Made by a program: the position numbers and the translations under genes. From Pseudomonas sp. GM48 (lineage in GTDB: Bacteria > Pseudomonadota > Gammaproteobacteria > Pseudomonadales > Pseudomonadaceae): 64,000 bases of DNA. The notes under the pieces are model-generated. The model saw only the letters and a program-made list of their open reading frames with translations, had not been told where the DNA came from and ran no database searches. Positions within the stretch are counted from its first letter, which is position 1. The number at the start of each line of letters is the position of its first letter. The stretch lies in assembly GCF_000282335.1 (NCBI RefSeq), contig NZ_AKJM01000059.1, positions 16,750 through 80,749 on the forward strand. Reading direction: 5' to 3'. Positions 27,800-38,000 of this stretch are shown piece by piece.

Positions 27800-28924
27800 A
27801 TGACGTTAACGCGCGATCACCGGATCGACTTCTTTCGTGGTCTGGCCCTGATCTTCATCTTTTGGGATCACGTGCCCCACAACCCTTTGGGGCAAATCAC
27901 CCTGCGTAACTTCGGTTTCAGCGATGCGGCCGAGGTTTTCGTGTTTCTGGCAGGTTTCGCGGCCGTGCTGGCGTACGGCAAAGTCCTGGCACGCGAAGGC
28001 TTTCTGATCGCCTGCGTGAAAATCCTGCGCCGGGCGTGGGTGCTCTACGTGGTGCATATCTTCCTGCTGGCGATGCTGATGGGCATTGTGTTTTTCGCCA
28101 ACAGCCACGTGGAAACACGGGATCTGGTGGAAGAAATGGGCATGCATCACTTCATCAGCAACCCGCAGCAAGCGTTGATCGATGAGTTGCTGCTGCGCTT
28201 CAAACCGAACCTGATGGACCCGCTGCCGTTGTACATCGTGCTGTTGGCTGGCTTGCCCCTGGTGCTGCCACTGCTGGTGCGCAAGGCCTGGATGGTGGTC
28301 GCGATGTCGGTGGTGCTGTACCTGATGGTGCCGCTGGCTGGCTGGAACCTGGCGGCCATCAAGGACGGCGTGTGGTATTTCAACCCGGTTGCCTGGCAGT
28401 TGCTGTTCGTACTTGGCGGTGCCGCTGCGATCTACAGCCAGCGCCCGCACTTGCCCGAATCTCGCCCGCTGGTACGCCAGCCGTTGTTTGTGGGTGCGGC
28501 GCTGTATGTAGTGACCGCGGGGGTGTTGACCGTCCTGTGGCGTTGGCCGGACATTCACGATGCCGTGGTCCCGGCCAGCGTGCAAAACTTCCTGTACCCC
28601 ATCAGCAAGACCGATCTTTCCCCGGTGCGCCTGCTGCATTTCCTGGCATTGGCCTACGTCACGGCAAAACTGATTCCCGACAGTGGATGGACGCAAAACT
28701 GGCTGGCGCAGCAATGCTGCCACATGGGCCGTTTCTCGCTGGAGATTTTCTGTCTGGGCGTGCTGCTGGCGCCCTTGGCGGACATGGTCAATGCGTTGAC
28801 CGACGATGCTGTTGCCATGCAGATCTTCACGGCGCTGGTAGGGGCCGGGTTGATGGCGTTGCTGGCGATGTGGCTGGAGTTCAATAAGCGTTTGAATCGA
28901 TCACTGCAAACTGTGCCCGCCTGA
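27800..28924 (+). CDS. opgC: OpgC-family glucan-modifying acyltransferase
   Basis: Polytopic membrane protein of 374 residues, about ten hydrophobic segments, matching the OpgC family: DHRIDFFRGLALIFIFWDHV near the N-terminus and FGFSDAAEVFVFLAGFAAVL are its hallmark blocks. OpgC adds succinyl groups to osmoregulated periplasmic glucans. Ribosome site is weak (TTACGAG about 13 bases upstream). It stands apart from opgD at 5.7 kb but acts on the same polymer. A terminator-like hairpin sits 49 bases before the start. Confidence 0.88.
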   Translation: MTLTRDHRIDFFRGLALIFIFWDHVPHNPLGQITLRNFGFSDAAEVFVFLAGFAAVLAYGKVLAREGFLIACVKILRRAWVLYVVHIFLLAMLMGIVFFANSHVETRDLVEEMGMHHFISNPQQALIDELLLRFKPNLMDPLPLYIVLLAGLPLVLPLLVRKAWMVVAMSVVLYLMVPLAGWNLAAIKDGVWYFNPVAWQLLFVLGGAAAIYSQRPHLPESRPLVRQPLFVGAALYVVTAGVLTVLWRWPDIHDAVVPASVQNFLYPISKTDLSPVRLLHFLALAYVTAKLIPDSGWTQNWLAQQCCHMGRFSLEIFCLGVLLAPLADMVNALTDDAVAMQIFTALVGAGLMALLAMWLEFNKRLNRSLQTVPA

Positions 28925-28956
28925 TATGAAAAAGCCCCGGCCACTGGACCGTCTTA

Positions 28957-29056
28957 TGTAGGAGCGAGCTTGCTCGCGATGGACTCAAGAGCGCCGCGTT
29001 TAGCCAGTAAAGACGCGTTATCGTTAACGACCATCGCGAGCAAGCTCGCTCCTACA
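28957..29056. repeat. REP doublet, GAGCGAGCTTGCTCGCG family
   Basis: Arms TGTAGGAGCGAGCTTGCTCG and CGAGCAAGCTCGCTCCTACA, between the convergent ends of opgC and the amino acid permease gene, where it may limit read-through. Confidence 0.92.
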
Positions 29057-29073
29057 GGTTTCAGCGTTACAAC

Positions 29074-30495
29074 TTACGAAACCGAACGCGCCGCGCCTTG
29101 TGAAGCATTGGTCGGTTGCAGCTTGAACACGTAGAACAGCACCGTCAGCAGCACCAGGAACGCAGGTCCCACATACAGCGCCACGCGGGTGTCCGGGAAG
29201 TACGCCATCAGGCCGACCACCAGCACCAGGAACGCCAGCGCCAGGTACGAACTGACCGGGTACAGCCACATGCGGTATTTCAGACCGGCCTGTTCGCTGG
29301 CGCTCAGGCCTTTGCGGAATTTCAGCTGGGCCAGCAGGATCATTGCCCAGGTCCAGATCGCGCCGAAGGTGGCAATCGCCGTCACCCAGACAAAAACCTT
29401 TTCCGGCACCAGATAGTTGAGCAATACACCCAGCAGCAACGCGCCAATCGACAGCAGCAGCGCACGTCGCGGCACACCGTTGCTCGACGTCTTGGCGAAC
29501 CCCGCCGGGGCCTGGCCGTTCTGCGCCAGGCTGTAAAGCATGCGCCCGGTGCTGAAGATGCCGCCGTTGCAGGACGACAGCGCAGCAGTGATCACCACGA
29601 AGTTGATAATGCCCGCTGCGGTCTTGATGCCCAGACGCTCGAAGGTCATCACGAACGGGCTGCCCTGGGTGCCGATTTCGTTCCACGGGTAGATCGACAG
29701 GATCACGAACAACGCGCCGACGTAGAACAGCAGAATCCGCCAGAACACCGAGCCGATGGCGTTCGGGATGGTCTTTTGCGGGTTCTTCGCCTCACCGGCG
29801 GTCAGGCCGATCATCTCCACGCCGAGGTAAGCAAACATCACCATTTGCAGCGACATCAACACGCCTTGCACACCGTTGGGCATGAAGCCGCCGTGGGTCC
29901 ACAGGTTGGAAATCCCCAGGGCCACACCGTCGTTGCCGAAGCCAAAGGCGATGATGCCAATGCCGCCGAACACCATCGCAATGATGGTGACGATCTTGAT
30001 CAGGGCAAACCAGAATTCGAATTCACCGAAGGCCTTGACCGCGATCAGGTTGATCGAGCCCATGCTGATCAGCGCAGCGAGCGCCCAGATCCAGCGCGGC
30101 ACGTCGGGGAACCAGATGCCCATGTAGACCGCCACGGCAGTGATTTCCGCGACGCAGGTCACCAGCCACAGGAACCAGTAGTTCCAGCCGGTCAGGAAGC
30201 CCGCCAACGGGCCAAGATAGTCTTGGGAATAACGGCTGAACGAGCCGGCGACCGGGTTGTGCACGGCCATTTCGCCGAGGGCGCGCATGATCACCAGGAT
30301 CGCCAGACCGCCGATGATGTAGGACAGCATGATGGCCGGGCCGGCCATTTCGATGGCCTTGGCCGAACCCAGGAACAGGCCGACGCCGATACAGGCGCCG
30401 AGTGCCATCAGGCGAATATGCCGCTCGCCGAGTTCACGTTTAAGCGGACCGCCCTGAGCGGTCTCGCCTTGGGGCAGGTGATTGCCTGTGGGCAT
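29074..30495 (-). CDS. amino acid permease (AAT family)
   Basis: Proton-coupled permease of 473 residues with twelve hydrophobic segments. The AAT signature is clear: LGERHIRLMALGACIGVGLF, LGSAKAIEMAGPAIMLSYII, MRALGEMAVHNPVAGSFSRY and GVEMIGLTAGEAKNPQKTIP. Closest in feel to the ProY/cycA-like group, so proline, histidine, alanine or aromatic residues are all possible. Start ATG 30495 is placed by GAGG nine to ten bases upstream; an ATG three codons earlier abuts the ribosome site. Monocistronic. Confidence 0.88.
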   Translation of the reverse strand: MPTGNHLPQGETAQGGPLKRELGERHIRLMALGACIGVGLFLGSAKAIEMAGPAIMLSYIIGGLAILVIMRALGEMAVHNPVAGSFSRYSQDYLGPLAGFLTGWNYWFLWLVTCVAEITAVAVYMGIWFPDVPRWIWALAALISMGSINLIAVKAFGEFEFWFALIKIVTIIAMVFGGIGIIAFGFGNDGVALGISNLWTHGGFMPNGVQGVLMSLQMVMFAYLGVEMIGLTAGEAKNPQKTIPNAIGSVFWRILLFYVGALFVILSIYPWNEIGTQGSPFVMTFERLGIKTAAGIINFVVITAALSSCNGGIFSTGRMLYSLAQNGQAPAGFAKTSSNGVPRRALLLSIGALLLGVLLNYLVPEKVFVWVTAIATFGAIWTWAMILLAQLKFRKGLSASEQAGLKYRMWLYPVSSYLALAFLVLVVGLMAYFPDTRVALYVGPAFLVLLTVLFYVFKLQPTNASQGAARSVS

Positions 30496-30723
30496 GGGGG
30501 ACATCCTCGTCTTGTTATTGGATATGACCACCGAGTGGCGAAGCGCTGACCGATAAGCCATCGCTTCCCGAACCGGCCCTGCTTCGTGGGCAGAGCTGTC
30601 TTGTAGGAAAAACCCGCAAAATCAGTGGGAAAAGCGGCACCGAGTATTGCACAACAATGGTGCATCGTCATGCCCCTGCCAAAGTCTTGAAAGCTCTAAT
30701 TCAAGTGTTTCAGCCCACTCTAC
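30496..30723. other. promoter region of the permease gene
   Basis: No gene seen in this stretch or in the following 119 bases between the REP doublet (30724-30856) and the RAYT gene, apart from leader sequence. It holds the permease promoter reading leftward. Confidence 0.4.
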
Positions 30724-30856
30724 TGTGGCGAGGGAGCTTGCTCCCGCTCGACTGCGCAGCAGGCGCCAAACCAAAAAACCAGATATTCCAGACCGATCAG
30801 AGTTGCTGGTATGGGGACTGCTTCGCAGTCCAGCGGGAGCAAGCTCCCTCGCCACA
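30724..30856. repeat. REP doublet left of the RAYT gene, GAGGGAGCTTGCTCCCGC family
   Basis: Arms TGTGGCGAGGGAGCTTGCTC and GAGCAAGCTCCCTCGCCACA. The inner sequence CGACTGCGCAGCAGGCG recurs in the doublet on the other side of RAYT, showing both belong to one subfamily. Confidence 0.93.
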
Positions 30857-30975
30857 AAAGTGCTGCGTGGATCCGATTCCTTCAATGAGTTGGGAAATTT
30901 CACTCAGCAAATGCAGGTTCAAGCAGGAAAACGAGGAGCTAGCGTATTTAGCCAAACGCCAAAGGGAGCAACGGA

Positions 30976-31434
30976 ATGCCTCCACATCCAAACTCGCATC
31001 TATTGCGCCGTGGACGTTACTCAGAACCAGGACGGGGCTATTTAATTACCGCAGTCGTGCATCAACGCCGCCGAATATTCGCGGATTGGCGGCTTGGACG
31101 CCTTTTGGTTGAGGAGTTCAGGCGAGCCCATGATCAAAAATGGGTCGACTCAATGGCCTGGGTCATCATGCCGGACCATTTCCACTGGTTAATACAGCTT
31201 GAACGCTACACGCTGGCGCAACTCATGCAGGCCATCAAATCCCGGAGCACCCTCACCATCAACCGGACATTGAACGAAAGTGGAGCCTTCTGGCAAACCG
31301 GCTACCACGACCGGGCAATACGCGATGGAGAGGACCTTCTACCGTTCGCCCGCTACATCGTTGCCAATCCATTGCGGGCAGGTCTGGTAGAGAAAATTGG
31401 CGACTACCCGCTCTGGGATGCGTGCTGGCTCTGA
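30976..31434 (+). CDS. REP-associated tyrosine transposase (RAYT)
   Basis: A 152-residue single-strand DNA transposase of the IS200/IS605-like Y1 (HUH) superfamily. The metal-binding HUH motif is His68-Phe-His70 (VIMPDHFHWLIQ) and the catalytic tyrosine is Tyr127 (FARYIVANPLRAGLV), with the GAFWQTGYHDRAI block between. ATG 30976 has AGGGAG at 30963-30968. RAYTs recognise and probably mobilise the REP hairpins; this copy is flanked on both sides by the GAGGGAGC REP family. Motifs are complete, so it may be active. Confidence 0.93.
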   Translation: MPPHPNSHLLRRGRYSEPGRGYLITAVVHQRRRIFADWRLGRLLVEEFRRAHDQKWVDSMAWVIMPDHFHWLIQLERYTLAQLMQAIKSRSTLTINRTLNESGAFWQTGYHDRAIRDGEDLLPFARYIVANPLRAGLVEKIGDYPLWDACWL

Positions 31435-31458
31435 AGTCACTTGGCTGGCTGATCCCCC

Positions 31459-31606
31459 TGTGGCGAGGGAGCTTGCTCCCGCTCGACTGCGCAGCAGGCG
31501 CAAAACCATACGCCTGGTTTATTCAGGCGAACGGTATTTACACAGTTTGGGGCCGCTTCGCAGCCCAACGGGACGGTGCGGCGATCCGACAAGCTCCCTC
31601 GCCACA
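31459..31606. repeat. REP doublet right of the RAYT gene with altered right arm
   Basis: Left arm TGTGGCGAGGGAGCTTGCTC is intact. The right arm ends ACAAGCTCCCTCGCCACA but has an insertion (about 31572-31589, CGGTGCGGCGATCC) splitting the GGGAGCAAGCTCCC palindrome. Confidence 0.85.
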
Positions 31607-31701
31607 GGAAACAGCAATAACCCGACATTTTGCACTTCACAATTTTTTCACCATTGCCATCCACCGTCTAAGCTTCAGACAAGTCCGATAAATCTGCGTG
31701 A

Positions 31702-34700
31702 ATGGATCAGTCGACTATGGGCGCTTTGTGGCAAACCGATTCGAGTAAAACCGTGGTCCCGAATGAAGGTGTGGATGAAGCGCCGTTACCTGAAAAACCC
31801 CGTCGCTCGAAACACGGTTGGGGAGCGTTCTGGTTATTGCTGTTGATTATCGCGATTGTCGTGGGGCTGGCCGCCGCGAGGGAAATGCGTACCTCCAGGT
31901 TTCAGGCCAGGGAAGTCAGCAAATACGCCGCATCCCTGAGCTATGAGCTCAAACCCGGCCCCAGCAATGCGATTCGCTATCCGGGCGACGGCCCGTTCGA
32001 TCGGCGCCTGGGCTACAGCTCGCTGGATGAGTTTCTGCCGCGCTTGATCAAGCGCGATTTCGTCGTTGAGGCGCAAACCCGCTTTTCCCCGGCGCTATTG
32101 AAGTACAGCGACCAGGGCCTGTTCGTACCCTATGCCGAGAAGATCCAGGCCGGGCTGTCGATCACCGATTGCCGTGCAGCGCCGCTGTACCAATACAACT
32201 ATCCGCAGCAGCTTTATTCATCCTTTGCCTCGATTCCGCCGGTGGTGGTCAACAGCCTGCTGTTCATCGAGAACCGCTTCCTGCTCGACCCCAAACAACC
32301 TCTGGCCAACCCGGCCGTGGACTGGCCGCGGTTCGGCATGGCGGCGTGGTCCCAGGTGGCCAAGATGTTGCATGTGCCCGGCCAATCCGCCGGTGGCAGT
32401 ACCCTGGCCACACAACTGGAGAAGTACCGGCATTCCCCCGATGGTCTGACGGTCAATGGCGCGGAAAAAATTCGCCAAATGGTCTCCGCCACCGTACGCG
32501 CCTATCAGGCCGGGCCGCAAACCCTCGAAGCCCGGCAGAATGTGGTGCGCGACTACCTCAACAGCGTGCCGCTGTCGGCCGTACCGGGCCACGGTGAAGT
32601 GCATGGCATGGCTGAAGGGTTGCGCGTGTGGTACGGCTCCGACTTCAAACTGGCCAACGAAGCGTTGTCCAGCACCGCGACGGATCCAAAAACCATGGCG
32701 GACAAAGGCCTGGCCCTGCGCGAAATGCTGTCGCTGATGATTGCCCAGCGCCGCCCGTCGCATTACCTGACCAAGGGCCGGGATGAGTTGGCCGACCTCA
32801 CCGACAGTCATATTCGTTTGCTGGCCCAGAACAATGTGATCGATGCGCCGTTCGCCGCCGCGGCACTGGCCAGCAAGGTGACGTATCGCGACTGGGCGAC
32901 CCAGCCGACCATCCAACCGATCGAAACCAACAAAGGCATCAGCGTGGCCCGCAGCCGCCTGGCCGGTTTGCTCAATCGGCCGCTGTACGACCTCGACCGC
33001 CTTGACCTGTCAGCCACCAGCACCCTGCAAGGGGAATTGCAAACCCAGGCCACCGCGTACCTGAAAAAACTCGCCGATCCGGCCTATGCGACGCAAATCG
33101 GCCTGATGGGCGAACGCTTGTTGACCCCCACCAGCACCACCCAGGTGCGCTACAGCTTCACCCTGTTCGAACTGACCCCGGACGGCTCGCGGGTTCGAGT
33201 GCAGACCGACAGCACCGACCAGCCGTTCGACATCAACGAAGGCAGCAAACTGGAACTGGGTTCCACCGCGAAAATGCGCGTGCTCACCACCTACCTGCAA
33301 ATCATCTCGGAGCTGCACGACAAGTACGCCGGCATGACCGTTCCGGAACTGAAGAAAGTCGACGTGCCGGATCAGGACCGCCTGAGCCGCTGGGCGGTCG
33401 ATTACCTGATCGAGAACAACGACCGCGACCTGCAGAAAATGCTCGGTGCAGCCCTGGACCGCAAATATTCCGCCAGCCCCGGCGAGGCGTTTTTCACCGG
33501 GGGCGGCTTGCATGTGTTCCACAACTTCCGCAAGGAAGACAACGGCCGGATACCGACCCTGCGCGACGCCTTGCGCGAGTCGATCAACCTGCCGTTCATT
33601 CGCCTGATGCGTGACCTGGTGCGCTACACCACCTACTCCGGCGCGAACAGCAGTGCCGAACTGTTCAAGGACGACCGCGACCCGCGGCGCCAGGAATACC
33701 TGGCCTCGTTCGCTGACCGCGAAGGGACTTCGTTCCTGCTCAAGTTCTGGAAGAAGTACAAGAACAAGGACACCCAGGACCGGCTCGACACCTTCCTCGA
33801 CAGCATGCGCCCGACGCCGATCCGCATGGCCGCCGTACACCGCTACTTGCTGCCGCAGGCCAGCCAGGTAAGCTTCAACTCCTTCGTGCGCTCGCACCTC
33901 CAGGGTGAAAAGCTCACCGAAAAACTCACCGACGAGCGCCTGCAACGGCTCTATGAAGCCTATGGTCCCGGCACCTACGACCTGCCCGACCAGGGTTTCA
34001 TCGCCAAGGTGCACCCGCTGGACCTGTGGCTGATGGGCTACTTGCTGAACCACCCGGACGCCAAGTGGGGCGAAATCGTCAAGGCCAGCCAGTTCGAACG
34101 CCAGGAAGTCTACAGCTGGCTGTTCAAGAGCCGGCACAAGGGCGCCCGCGACAGCCGCATCCGCACCATGCTGGAGATCGAAGCGTTCCTCGACATTCAC
34201 CAGCGCTGGCAGAAAGTCGGCTATCCATTCGACCATCTGGTGCCGTCGCTGGCCACCGCCATCGGCAGCTCCGGCGACCGTCCGGCAGCCCTGGCCGAGC
34301 TGATCGGCACCATCCTCAACGACGGCGTGCGCATGCCGACGCTGCGCATCGACAGCCTGCATTTTGCCGCGGGCACGCCCTATGAAACCCGGTTGATCAA
34401 CGACCCGGATGTGGGCAAACGGGTGATGCCATCCGAGGTCGCCACCGCCATGCGCGAAGCCCTCTCGCAAGTGGTGGACGCCGGTACCGCCAAACGCGTG
34501 TCCGGCAGTTTCAAACTGGCCGACGGCACGCCACTGGCCATGGGCGGCAAGACCGGCACCGGCGACAACCGCATCGAAGCCATCGGCTCCGGCGGGCGGA
34601 TTCTCAGCTCCAAATCGCTCAACCGCACGGCGACCTTCGTGTTCTATATCGGCGATCACCACTTCGGCACCCTGACCGCCTTCGTACCGGGACGCTCGGC

Positions 34701-34866
34701 GGAAAGCTTCACCTTCACCTCGGCGTTGCCGGTGCAAGTGCTCAAGGGCATGGCGCCGATACTGACGCCGTATTTGCAACCGGGCACCCACACAATGTGC
34801 GGTGCCGGGGCAGGATTGCCGGTCGTCACCCAAACCGCGACCGCACCGGGCACATCTGCACGTTAA
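31702..34866 (+). CDS. large class-A PBP-like glycosyltransferase/transpeptidase
   Basis: A 1054-residue membrane-anchored protein: proline-rich cytoplasmic N-terminus, one membrane segment near residues 41-61 (AFWLLLLIIAIVVGLAA), then a GT51-like peptidoglycan glycosyltransferase domain with Glu190 (LFIENRFL) and GGSTLATQLEKY (231-242). The C-terminal half holds all three penicillin-binding motifs: Ser521-Thr-Ala-Lys524, Ser627-Ile-Asn629 and Lys950-Thr-Gly952. The gap of over 300 residues between SxN and KTG is far longer than usual and contains a helical insertion. Length exceeds PBP1a/1b/1c. Start ATG 31702 lacks a clear ribosome site; ATG 31717 is an alternative. Followed 148 bases later by the NEL giant, same strand. 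Confidence 0.75.
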   Translation: MDQSTMGALWQTDSSKTVVPNEGVDEAPLPEKPRRSKHGWGAFWLLLLIIAIVVGLAAAREMRTSRFQAREVSKYAASLSYELKPGPSNAIRYPGDGPFDRRLGYSSLDEFLPRLIKRDFVVEAQTRFSPALLKYSDQGLFVPYAEKIQAGLSITDCRAAPLYQYNYPQQLYSSFASIPPVVVNSLLFIENRFLLDPKQPLANPAVDWPRFGMAAWSQVAKMLHVPGQSAGGSTLATQLEKYRHSPDGLTVNGAEKIRQMVSATVRAYQAGPQTLEARQNVVRDYLNSVPLSAVPGHGEVHGMAEGLRVWYGSDFKLANEALSSTATDPKTMADKGLALREMLSLMIAQRRPSHYLTKGRDELADLTDSHIRLLAQNNVIDAPFAAAALASKVTYRDWATQPTIQPIETNKGISVARSRLAGLLNRPLYDLDRLDLSATSTLQGELQTQATAYLKKLADPAYATQIGLMGERLLTPTSTTQVRYSFTLFELTPDGSRVRVQTDSTDQPFDINEGSKLELGSTAKMRVLTTYLQIISELHDKYAGMTVPELKKVDVPDQDRLSRWAVDYLIENNDRDLQKMLGAALDRKYSASPGEAFFTGGGLHVFHNFRKEDNGRIPTLRDALRESINLPFIRLMRDLVRYTTYSGANSSAELFKDDRDPRRQEYLASFADREGTSFLLKFWKKYKNKDTQDRLDTFLDSMRPTPIRMAAVHRYLLPQASQVSFNSFVRSHLQGEKLTEKLTDERLQRLYEAYGPGTYDLPDQGFIAKVHPLDLWLMGYLLNHPDAKWGEIVKASQFERQEVYSWLFKSRHKGARDSRIRTMLEIEAFLDIHQRWQKVGYPFDHLVPSLATAIGSSGDRPAALAELIGTILNDGVRMPTLRIDSLHFAAGTPYETRLINDPDVGKRVMPSEVATAMREALSQVVDAGTAKRVSGSFKLADGTPLAMGGKTGTGDNRIEAIGSGGRILSSKSLNRTATFVFYIGDHHFGTLTAFVPGRSAESFTFTSALPVQVLKGMAPILTPYLQPGTHTMCGAGAGLPVVTQTATAPGTSAR

Positions 34867-35014
34867 AAGGTGGTATTCCTGTATTTTTCGCTCTTTGTTT
34901 ATCGTTGGATCGAAGCTTCTTTCGGGGGTAATCCAACCCTGTATTTACGCTTTTTTTCGACCGCAGTACCTGCCTAACCTGAAAAGCCTGATTACAGCTT
35001 TTGACGGTTAGCAC

Positions 35015-38000
35015 ATGACGAATTTTTCAAGGATTGATCAAAAACGCCGCGACACCAAAAACCAGGACGGCATTAATGACGCCTGGATCGCTCAGGCGTT
35101 GCCCGCCTGGATCACCGACATTTCCCCTGTCAACGCTCGCGCATTAAAGGCTGCCCCACACAACTTCGCTCCGTTCAAACCCCATGCCCGCTCCGCTCAT
35201 CATCAGCTCAGAGAGGCGATAGCCGAGCACTGGTCTACCCAGAACGCCGTGGACGCCCTGCTTGAGAACCTGGCGGATGTTTATGCGTTTGCCGAACCCC
35301 TGTTGAAAAAAGCGCTGAGCAAGCACTACGGCGACATTGACGTCAGGAACACCTACCTGCGGCTTTATGCCGCCGTCGGCCGCCCATGGTGGGTGCATGA
35401 TTTCAAGGGTGGCACCAAGGTCAGGACGGTCTCGTTGCTGAACGCGGCCCTGCACAACTTCTCGGATGAAGAAACCTTTTCGGACTTTGCTTTTCTTGAC
35501 GCGCCGGACCCACGCGGACAGATGAAAACGCTGCACATCAACCACACCATCACGGGAGCCACGCTTACCGCCCAAACGTTCAAGGCCATCTGCCGTGATC
35601 TGAACATCGGGGCCCGCTACCAGCACGCATTGCGTCAGGCCCTCGGATTCGGCAGCCCCCTGGTGGCCAACAACGTTCGCACGGCGGTCACTGCCAGCCA
35701 AAAAGCCGCGTTGAAAGCAGCGGCACATTTGGCACTGCTCAATAAACACATTGATGCACACGCCCATCGACTGATCCTCGGTCTGGTCCACGGCCAACGA
35801 GATTTGAAGCTCGACGGCAAGCACGTGCGCTACTACAACCTGGCCATGATGGAAACGGTGCTGGCGGGCATTGTGCTGATCACAACCGATCCTGGACCGG
35901 ATGGCTCTCCCGGCCGCCTGATCGCCTATGTGCCACACGACAACCAACACCCACTCAAGGAATACCCCTCGCCCGCCGAGTTCATGGCCGAACTGACTCG
36001 CCAGTTGCGCGAAGAAAAACCCGCCAACGGAGAGCCATCGGCCGGGTTCAGTTATCAACAGTTCTTCAGCCAGTTCGTGCCCCACCAGGAGCGAGGGCAT
36101 TTCTTCGCCAATCTCAATCAACGCTTGAGCACGGTGCAATGGCAGCAACGAGATCGTCAGGCCGGCGGCCCCGTCTGGAGGGATACGCCGGTGGACCATC
36201 CCAACCTGAGTTTCAGCGTCCAGGCGATCACCGATGACTATCAAAACCGCTCGCCCGACCCGGCCCATGACGACCTTTGGCAATACCTGTTCCGGATCAG
36301 GCTCAACAAGATCGTCAACGATGCCCGCGACCTCGCGATCTCCACCCAGGATGCCGACCGCATGGCGCGTTGGGCCTGGTGGGACAACCTGGAGAAGATG
36401 CTCTCGGACATTTTCAATGTTGCCCTGTTTGTGGTTACGCCGTTCGTGCCGGTGCTCGGTGAGTTGATGCTGGCGTACACCGCTTATCAACTGACGGATG
36501 ACGTATTCGAAGGCGTGGTGGACTGGGCTGAAGGTCAGACCACCGAAGCGGCCGGGCATGTATTGGGCATTGTCGAAAACCTGGTTCAGTTGGGCATCTT
36601 CGGCAGTGCCGCCGAGCTGGGCAAATCCCTCTCTTCACCGTTCATCGACGCGATGAAACCGGTGCAGTTGCCTGATGGCAGCCAACGCCTTTGGCACCCC
36701 GATCTCACGCCCTACCAACAGCACAACCTGTCATTGCCCGCCGATTCAACGCCTGATGCCTGGGGGTTGCATCGGCATCAAGGCAAATCCATTCTGCCTC
36801 ACGAGGGCAAACTCCTTGAGATCGAGCGAGAACCCTCCGGCCGGATGCGGGTGGTTCATCCCCAGCGGCCGGACGCTTATCGACCGCAGGTGACACACAA
36901 TGGCCTGGGTGCCTTCGTGCATGAAGGCGAACAGCCCGGAACCTGGAATGAACACCAACTGATGCGCCGGCTCGGGCATTCGGTCGAGCGCTTTAGCGAT
37001 GGCGAACTGGAGCAGATCCGCGCCATCAGCGGCACCGATCACGATGCCTTGCGGCGGATGTACGTCGAATCTGAAGCGCCGCCGCCACTGCTGGCCGATA
37101 CCCTGAAACGCTTCGAGGCGTATGAAGATGTCGTCCTGTTGGAGCAGCAGATTCGCAGCGGCCAACCTTTGATGCCCGACCCCGCTTCGACCTGGTTCGA
37201 GCAAACCGTAACGGAACTGCCCGGTTGGCCAGACGACAAGGCCCTGCGCGTGCTTCATCAATCCAGTGCTTCGGCGCAAGACCGCCTTTATGGCAATCCC
37301 GAGGCTTTGTCATCGGACATCCTCAGCATCAGCCTGGCGGACGTCATGGCCGGACAGTTGCCCGAACGCGTGGTGGCGTTTCTGGATGAGCCCGAACTCG
37401 CCGTCATGCTCGGCCCCGACGTGCCACCGGCGCATCGGGCACAAGCCTTGCGCAATCAACTGGCCGACTATGTCGAAGGCGAAATGGACAGGTTAGCCAA
37501 ACGGACATATCGCACCCGGGAAAAAAATCGCCTCCCGCCAGTGAGATTGCTTAGCGACGTGTTTCCCGAACTGCCGTCAAGCATCGGCGAAACGCTGCTG
37601 GCCAACGCCACGGGTGCGGAACGCCTCGCGATGCTCAGCGAAAAGCGCCTTCCGTTGCGTATAAAAAATCAGGCCCGTGAACTGAATTTCGAAGTGCGCG
37701 CGGTCCGGGCAACCGAGAGCCTTTATGGGCATTCGGGGTTAACTGCGGACACCGAGCGTCTGCTCCTGAATACGCTGAAACTGCACAGCGACGTATTCAC
37801 CGACTTGCGTGTCGATATCCGCGACAGTTCCGCGCACGGAAGCTTGCGCTGCAGCGTTGGCGCGCAATCCGCTACCCGGGTCAGGACGCTCGTCAGCAGC
37901 GGCGTACGCAACAAATATGAAGTGTTCGACCAGGACAATCGCCTTTACGGTGCCAGCAGCCTCTATGAGTCGTTGCTGCGTGCAATGTCGCAGGATCAGC

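Noticed and set aside
33010..34833. Open frame of 607 codons antisense to the PBP-like gene
   Set aside because: Shadow frame in high-GC coding DNA; the plus frame has all penicillin-binding motifs.
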